Assembly (NCBI GenBank): GCA_020431135.1
Contig: JAGQIT010000605.1
Span: forward strand, 1 to 9,919
Source of the DNA: Myxococcales bacterium
GTDB taxonomy: Bacteria; Myxococcota_A; Polyangia; Nannocystales; Nannocystaceae
Direction: 5' to 3'
DNA length: 9,919 nucleotides
This document shows positions 6,834 to 9,919 of the stretch, piece after piece. The position numbers and the translations under genes are program-made. Numbering within the stretch: the first letter of the stretch is position 1; every line of letters begins with the position of its first letter. A model generated the notes under the pieces. It was not told the origin of the DNA. It was given only the letters and a program-made list of their open reading frames with translations, and ran no database searches.

Positions 6834-7009
6834 CGCGGGTTCGCCGTGTGCGCTCGCGCAGCCATCGTCGGCGCCCTCGGCCTCGTCCGAACGCGGCGGC
6901 ACCGGCACGCGAGGGCCCGCGGCGACACTCCGAATGCCTCCTGGCGCCGGCGCATCCTCTGCGCCGTCGTCGACGACGGGCCGCGACCTCGCGCGTCGCT
7001 GCGGCCTGC

Positions 7010-7015
7010 TAGCAT
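7010..7015 (+). promoter_or_regulatory. Putative -10 element of a leaderless hydrolase mRNA
   Basis: TAGCAT, preceded by GC-T context, ends 6 bases before the GTG at 7022, so transcription would start at or beside the start codon. No Shine-Dalgarno is present, which supports a leaderless mRNA. No good -35 is visible. The same T-A-G-C core occurs in the -10 element at 4923. Confidence 0.4.
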
Positions 7016-7021
7016 TCGCCG

Positions 7022-8272
7022 GTGCCCGAGACCCCCTGGCTCCTCCTCTCCCTCGGCGTCCTCAGCATCGGCCTGTCGATCAACGCCCTGCGGCCGCGCC
7101 GGGGCCTCGCGCTCCTCCTCCCGTCCTTCTTCGCCGCCTGGTGGACGACGGAGCTCGCCCTCCACAGCCTGCTCATCCAGCTCGGCCTCGCGTTCCTCCT
7201 CGTCGCCGAGGGCGCCCTCGAGGGCGTCGGCCTCGTCGGCGCCGCGCTCCTCCTCGCCTCGTGGGCGCTCCTCCTGGTGATCCAACGCGAGGGCCACCGC
7301 GCCGACGTGGCGATCCGGGCCGCCCTCGACAACGCCGGCGTCGACCTCAGCGATCCCCTCACCCGCTACCCGCGGACCCACCTCCTCGTCCCGCCGCTGA
7401 TGTTCTGGCGCCGCGACGTCGACGTCGTCCACGACGTCCCCTTCACAGATCCGAGCGAGACCGGCGGGCGCCCGCTCCACCTCGACATCTACCGCCCGCG
7501 CGAGCGCGACGGCCAGCGGCGCCCGGCGATCGTCCAGGTCCACGGCGGCGCCTGGGTGATCGGCTTCAAGGGCTACCAGGGGATCCCGCTCCTCACCCAC
7601 CTCGCCGCCAACGGCTGGGTCGGCTTCAACGTCGACTACCGCCTGTCGCCGCGGGCGAGCTGGCCCGACCACCTCGTCGACGTCAAGCGGGCGATCGCCT
7701 GGATCCGCGCGCACGCCGACGAGCTCGGCGTCGACCCGGACTTCATCGTCGTCACCGGCGGCTCGGCGGGCGGGCACCTGACCGCAATGACAGCTCTCAC
7801 CGCGAACGACCCCGAGTACCAGCCCGGCTTCGAGGACGCCGACACGGCGGTCCAGGGCGCCGTCGTCTTCTACGGCGTCTTCGACATCAGCAACCGCCTC
7901 GGCAACAAGCCGCCCTCGTACCTGCGGATCATCGAGCAGATCCTGATGAAGCGGCGCTTCGCCGACGACCCCGACGCCTACGATCGGGCGTCGCCGCTGC
8001 AGCGCGTCCGCGCCGACGCGCCGCCGGTCTTCATCATCCACGGCAGCCAAGACAACCTCGCCCCCGTCGTCGACGCCCGCGCCTTCGCCGAGCGCCTGCG
8101 CGAGGCCTCCGACGATCTCGTTCTCTACGCCGAGCTCCCCGGGGCGGCGCACGCCTTCGACGTCTTCCCGTCGATGCGCACAGTCGCCGTGATCGAGGCG
8201 GTCGAGCGCTTCCTCGATCGCCTCCACCGCGGGCACCGACGCGGAATTCGCGCGAAACGTCCTCAGTCCTGA
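7022..8272 (+). CDS. Membrane-tethered alpha/beta hydrolase (esterase/lipase type)
   Basis: This is a 416-residue protein starting at GTG 7022. Residues 6-22, 28-42, 45-62 and 67-87 are hydrophobic and probably form three or four membrane helices. The catalytic domain spans about 130-402. It shows the oxyanion loop HGGAW (174-178), the nucleophile elbow GGSAGG with Ser248, an acid Asp344 in HGSQDN, and His377 in GAAHAFD, in the order and spacing of a classical triad. HGG plus G-x-S-A-G-G is typical of the hormone-sensitive-lipase/BD-FAE-like esterases; the usual GDSAGG is GGSAGG here. VHDVPF and LHLDIYRPR before it match the start of that domain. Hydrolysis of a carboxylic ester near the membrane is likely, but the substrate is unknown. 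The membrane domain fused to the hydrolase is less common than a soluble form. It is transcribed alone, from a possible leaderless promoter to a strong hairpin. Confidence 0.92.
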   Translation: MPETPWLLLSLGVLSIGLSINALRPRRGLALLLPSFFAAWWTTELALHSLLIQLGLAFLLVAEGALEGVGLVGAALLLASWALLLVIQREGHRADVAIRAALDNAGVDLSDPLTRYPRTHLLVPPLMFWRRDVDVVHDVPFTDPSETGGRPLHLDIYRPRERDGQRRPAIVQVHGGAWVIGFKGYQGIPLLTHLAANGWVGFNVDYRLSPRASWPDHLVDVKRAIAWIRAHADELGVDPDFIVVTGGSAGGHLTAMTALTANDPEYQPGFEDADTAVQGAVVFYGVFDISNRLGNKPPSYLRIIEQILMKRRFADDPDAYDRASPLQRVRADAPPVFIIHGSQDNLAPVVDARAFAERLREASDDLVLYAELPGAAHAFDVFPSMRTVAVIEAVERFLDRLHRGHRRGIRAKRPQS

Positions 8273-8277
8273 ACACC

Positions 8278-8314
8278 GAATCAGAGTGTGGCCATTGTCC
8301 ACACTCGCGGATTC
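8278..8314 (+). terminator. Strong hairpin after the hydrolase gene
   Basis: GAGTGTGG (8284-8291) and CCACACTC (8299-8306) form a perfect 8-bp stem with a 7-base loop. After a small internal loop, GAATC (8278-8282) pairs with GATTC (8310-8314) for 5 more bp. It starts 6 bases after the stop codon. The T-run is weak (TTCTT). Position and strength support a terminator. Confidence 0.6.
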
Positions 8315-8349
8315 TTCAGGCGCGGTCGCGCGCATCGGGGGGTTATTTC

Positions 8350-8399
8350 GCCCCTCGAGACCCTCCACAGGGGCAGTCAGCGACCCCAATTGAGGGTCG
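8350..8399. other. Two consecutive small hairpins
   Basis: GCCCCT (8350-8355) pairs with AGGGGC (8369-8374) over 13 bases. CGACCC (8381-8386) pairs with GGGTCG (8394-8399) over the 7-base loop CAATTGA. The second is compact enough to be an RNA hairpin or an operator. They follow the hydrolase terminator and could belong to a small RNA. Confidence 0.4.
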
Positions 8400-8430
8400 G
8401 CGCGCGCAATTCCCGCGAGCCGCTTGTCGA

Positions 8431-8460
8431 AGAACCCCCGAGAACGGCTCAGAACGGCGG
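8431..8460. repeat. Three 10-base phased AGAAC repeats
   Basis: AGAAC begins at 8431, 8441 and 8451, exactly one helical turn apart; the last two share AGAACGGC. The third overlaps a dyad GAAC-GGCG-GTTC (8452-8463). Phased half-sites of this kind can bind response regulators. They lie about 200 bases before the LuxR-type gene. Confidence 0.4.
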
Positions 8461-8524
8461 TTCCAATGCACAATCAGCGTTTAGCAACGCATCATCGGGT
8501 CAAAAGTCTACCGCTGCCCCAATT

Positions 8525-8574
8525 TGCCACGCCAGTTTCGAGAATTGGCACACATGCTAAGCCATTGAAATTAT
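8525..8574 (+). promoter_or_regulatory. Candidate promoter with overlapping dyad for the LuxR-type gene
   Basis: TTGGCA (8545-8550, five of six consensus bases) and AATTAT (8569-8574, four of six) are 18 bases apart. The -35 overlaps the right arm of an inverted repeat TGCCA (8525-8529) / TGGCA (8546-8550), a possible operator. A start near 8581 would give an 80-base leader. Confidence 0.4.
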
Positions 8575-8588
8575 TAGATAGCCTCAAA

Positions 8589-8630
8589 TGGGGCTCAGAA
8601 ACCCCAGCAAAGGAGGCCCCCGAGAGGGGG
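8589..8630 (+). promoter_or_regulatory. Structured 5' leader with two hairpins and a Shine-Dalgarno-like sequence
   Basis: TGGGG (8589-8593) pairs with CCCCA (8602-8606) over 8 bases. Then AAAGGAGG (8609-8616), an excellent Shine-Dalgarno match, is followed directly by CCCCC-GAGA-GGGGG (8617-8630), a stem with a GNRA tetraloop. The ATG at 8661 is 44 bases from AAAGGAGG. An in-frame TTG at 8640 would be only 9 bases away if the second hairpin were bridged. The arrangement could control translation, but this is inferred. Confidence 0.4.
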
Positions 8631-8660
8631 TGGATCGCTTTGTGCAGACAGGTTTCTGGC

Positions 8661-9218
8661 ATGAGCACGACGATCACGGATTCCATCGCCCTCTCCTCGG
8701 ATCTCGGCCAGGCGACCGCTTGGTACCCCGAGGCGACCTCGAGCGTCACCACCACCGCTCCCGCGGCGACCCCCCGCCGCCGTGACCCGCGGGTCATCGC
8801 TGCGATCAGCGACCTGATCCACAGCTACCACCGCCCAGCCTACATGGCCGACGAGCGCGGCGAGGTCATCGCCATGAACGCCGCCGCCGGCCGCCTCCTC
8901 GACGACGACAACTCCGACAAGACCGAGCTCAGCACCTCGGCCACCGTCCAGATCGGCGATCGCACCTTCAAGCTCTTCGTCCCGCCGCCGGAGACGAACG
9001 AGAACGAGGAGCCGCTCTCCGAGACCCACCTCCCGCCGCGCCTCGCCCGGATCGCCCGCCTCGTCGTCTCGGGCTGCACCGACAAGCAGATCGCCGCGCG
9101 CACCGGCCTCTCCTTCAGCACGGTCCGCACCTACGTCCGCCAGATCTACCGCCGCGTCGGCGTCCACAACCGCGTCGAGCTCGTCCACCGCACCAACGCT
9201 GGCGGCGTCCTCCTCTAA
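8661..9218 (+). CDS. LuxR-type HTH transcriptional regulator with PAS-like domain
   Basis: This is a 185-residue protein. ATG 8661 is chosen because the native codon pattern begins there; upstream in-frame codons are atypical and non-conserved in style. TTG 8640 is an alternative that adds 7 residues. Residues 1-42 are Ser/Thr-rich and probably flexible. Residues 47-108 look like a short PAS-type domain: RPAYMADERGEVIAMNAAAGRLL, then VQIGDRTFKLFV. Residues 123-178 form the LuxR/GerE-type DNA-binding domain, with DKQIAARTGLSFSTVRTYVR as the helix-turn-helix and IYRRVGVHNRVELV as the closing helix. There is no phosphoacceptor receiver domain. The first helix has LPPRLARIARL instead of the usual T-P-R-E, a mild deviation. 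It is likely a small sensor-regulator responding to a ligand or redox state, or partnering a kinase encoded elsewhere. Its target is unknown, but its own structured upstream region is a candidate. Confidence 0.9.
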   Translation: MSTTITDSIALSSDLGQATAWYPEATSSVTTTAPAATPRRRDPRVIAAISDLIHSYHRPAYMADERGEVIAMNAAAGRLLDDDNSDKTELSTSATVQIGDRTFKLFVPPPETNENEEPLSETHLPPRLARIARLVVSGCTDKQIAARTGLSFSTVRTYVRQIYRRVGVHNRVELVHRTNAGGVLL

Positions 9219-9281
9219 GACGCGGCCGCTCCCCTAGAACCTGACTTAATAGACATAGGCGCAACGAGACCACCACAACAA

Positions 9282-9335
9282 CGCGGGCGCGGAGACCCGC
9301 GCGCATGAGCCCCGTCGCCGCTGGCGTCGGGGCTC
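9282..9335 (+). terminator. Tandem hairpins after the LuxR-type gene
   Basis: The first hairpin is CGCGGG (9282-9287) with CCCGCG (9296-9301). The second is stronger: GAGCCCCG (9307-9314) pairs with CGGGGCTC (9328-9335), then one T-T mismatch, then CGCC (9316-9319) with GGCG (9323-9326) over a 3-base loop. The second is the most stable simple hairpin I see in the window. They lie 64-117 bases after the stop codon. A double terminator is likely, though the T-run is weak. Confidence 0.55.
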
Positions 9336-9497
9336 TGCGCCGTCTTGGGGTCTGGTTCGTCGCGCCGACGACCGCCTGTCGACACGCCCTCTTTGTCGCG
9401 CCCGTGAGCGTGTGCCCCGGAGCAGCGCTGCCGCGACGATCGGAGGCCCGCGCTCGCGCCCTTGGTTCGCGTCGAGCCGCGTCGCTGCGGCGAGGAC

Positions 9498-9615
9498 GTC
9501 CTTGTCCCACAACGCAACGGCGCCGCCCCGCCCTGCGCCCGCCTGAGCCCCGTGGGAGGGTCTGTGACCCCGTCGCGACCGCGCTGATGTCCCTGTCCCA
9601 CAACGCAACGACGCC
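9498..9615. repeat. 27-base direct repeat, two copies
   Basis: Copies at 9498-9524 and 9589-9615 agree in 25 of 27 bases; the core TGTCCCACAACGCAACG is identical (9503-9519 and 9594-9610). They are 91 bases apart, not a multiple of three, so they do not share a reading frame. The stretch between them includes a small hairpin GGGTC-TGT-GACCC (9558-9570). Confidence 0.7.
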
Positions 9616-9633
9616 ACAGCGGCCGGGACCCAG

Positions 9634-9660
9634 GATCCGGCGCGGCCTCGCGCCGTGATC
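9634..9660. other. Strong hairpin near the window end
   Basis: GATC plus CGGCGCG (9634-9644) pairs with CGCGCCG and GATC (9649-9660), 11 bp with one bulged T and a 4-base loop GCCT. It lies 18 bases after the second 27-base repeat. It could be a terminator or part of a structured RNA; no adjacent gene is known. Confidence 0.45.
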
Positions 9661-9919
9661 GCGTACCTGGCCGTGGCGCCAAGAGGCTGCGGGCCAGCAC
9701 ATCGGCACGACGCGAGACCGCGACCGCGCGGCGCCGGTACGCTCGCGCCGAGACGACCCGACGTCGCGCGGGCGCAGGGCTCCCCGCGCTCTGGGCACGG
9801 CGCCGCGAAGTCACGGCCGCCCGCGCCGCGACGACACGTCCGCGCCCTTCGTCGTCGGGTTCGCGCCCTCACAGCTCTCGAGACCATCGAGCAGGCGCCG
9901 GCGCGGCACGAGCGAGCGC

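Larger units (their letters stand above)
8273..8660. other. Non-coding region, 388 bases, structured and less GC-rich
   Basis: No gene is supported: short open frames here lack ribosome binding sites and the local codon pattern. The region holds a long hairpin, two further hairpins, three 10-base repeats, a candidate promoter and a structured leader, each listed separately. Its second half is clearly more AT-rich than the flanking genes, as expected for a regulatory region. Confidence 0.6.
9219..9919. other. 701 bases without a convincing gene
   Basis: All three minus frames stay open for long stretches, but this follows from the lack of AT-rich stop codons in such GC-rich DNA. The translations are Arg-rich, lack domains, and do not show the high third-position GC bias of real genes here. 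From 9659 to the end no plus-frame stop occurs, so a plus-strand gene running out of the window cannot be excluded. Hairpins and a direct repeat are listed separately. Confidence 0.5.

Noticed and set aside
4713..6908. Long minus-strand open frame (731 codons) opposite the 4971-6815 operon
   Set aside because: It is antisense to two better supported genes, has Val/Glu/Ala/Arg-rich low-complexity translation with no domain, and arises from the strong codon bias of the plus strand.
6761..8473. Long minus-strand open frame (570 codons) opposite the hydrolase
   Set aside because: The plus-strand hydrolase has a complete catalytic triad; the antisense product is a low-complexity acidic/Arg sequence.
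8288..8560. Plus-strand 90-codon frame upstream of the LuxR-type gene
   Set aside because: Its start lies inside the terminator hairpin, there is no ribosome binding site, and codon use does not match the local genes.
8545..8562. Possible sigma-54 promoter (TTGGCAC...GC)
   Set aside because: The GG and GC elements are not at the required 10-base gap; neither candidate GC has the right spacing.
8424..8660. N-terminal extension of the LuxR-type regulator by 79 residues
   Set aside because: The codons there do not show high third-position GC, and the stretch contains promoter-like and hairpin elements.
9391..9410. Third, decayed copy of the 27-base repeat
   Set aside because: Only about half of the positions match, no better than chance in DNA of this composition.
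9498..9615. CRISPR-like array
   Set aside because: Only two copies exist, with a 64-base gap and imperfect identity, and no cas genes are nearby.
9305..9658. Plus-strand 117-codon frame after the LuxR-type gene
   Set aside because: It begins inside the strong hairpin at 9307-9335, has no ribosome binding site, and the repeat copies inside it fall in different frames.
9840..9880. tRNA-like GGTTCG segment
   Set aside because: The loop does not fit TTCRANY and no acceptor or anticodon arms pair around it.
9115..9887. Three overlapping minus-strand frames of about 200-227 codons
   Set aside because: All three frames are open at once, which reflects few AT-rich stops. The products are Arg-rich with no domain, and part overlaps the LuxR-type gene.

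Overview
This window is very GC-rich, and its genes use almost only G or C at third codon positions. Together with a lipoprotein that carries a long Thr/Ser stalk ending in TDTGEP, and start-proximal -10-like elements that suggest leaderless mRNAs, this points to a myxobacterium, perhaps Nannocystis/Plesiocystis-like. That assignment is inferred from composition and protein style, not from a marker gene.

Layout. Bases 1-999 hold the C-terminal part of a MutS-family ATPase whose 5' end lies outside the window. Bases 1121-2092 encode a surface lipoprotein: lipobox, Thr/Ser stalk, LamG-like domain. Bases 2303-3685 encode a complete sodium-dependent transporter of the NSS/SNF family. It converges, across a short hairpin, on a minus-strand gene (4645-3716) for a membrane-anchored coiled-coil protein of unknown function. 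A 325-base divergent regulatory region with two direct repeats follows. It leads to a likely two-gene operon: a 108-residue protein with a strong ribosome binding site and distinct codon use (4971-5297), then a 500-residue acidic multidomain protein (5313-6815). Bases 7022-8272 encode a membrane-tethered alpha/beta hydrolase of the esterase type, ending in a strong hairpin.

Bases 8273-8660 are non-coding, less GC-rich and rich in small hairpins and short repeats. They lead into a LuxR-type regulator with a PAS-like sensor region (8661-9218) that appears to have a structured leader. Bases 9219-9919 show no convincing gene but contain several strong hairpins and a 27-base direct repeat.

The genes do not form one recognisable pathway. 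The most system-like parts are the 4971-6815 pair with its repeat-bearing upstream region, and the LuxR-type gene with its structured flanks. I did not find a CRISPR array, insertion sequence, tRNA or rRNA. No clearly novel system can be asserted from sequence alone; the candidates are listed as findings with modest scores.
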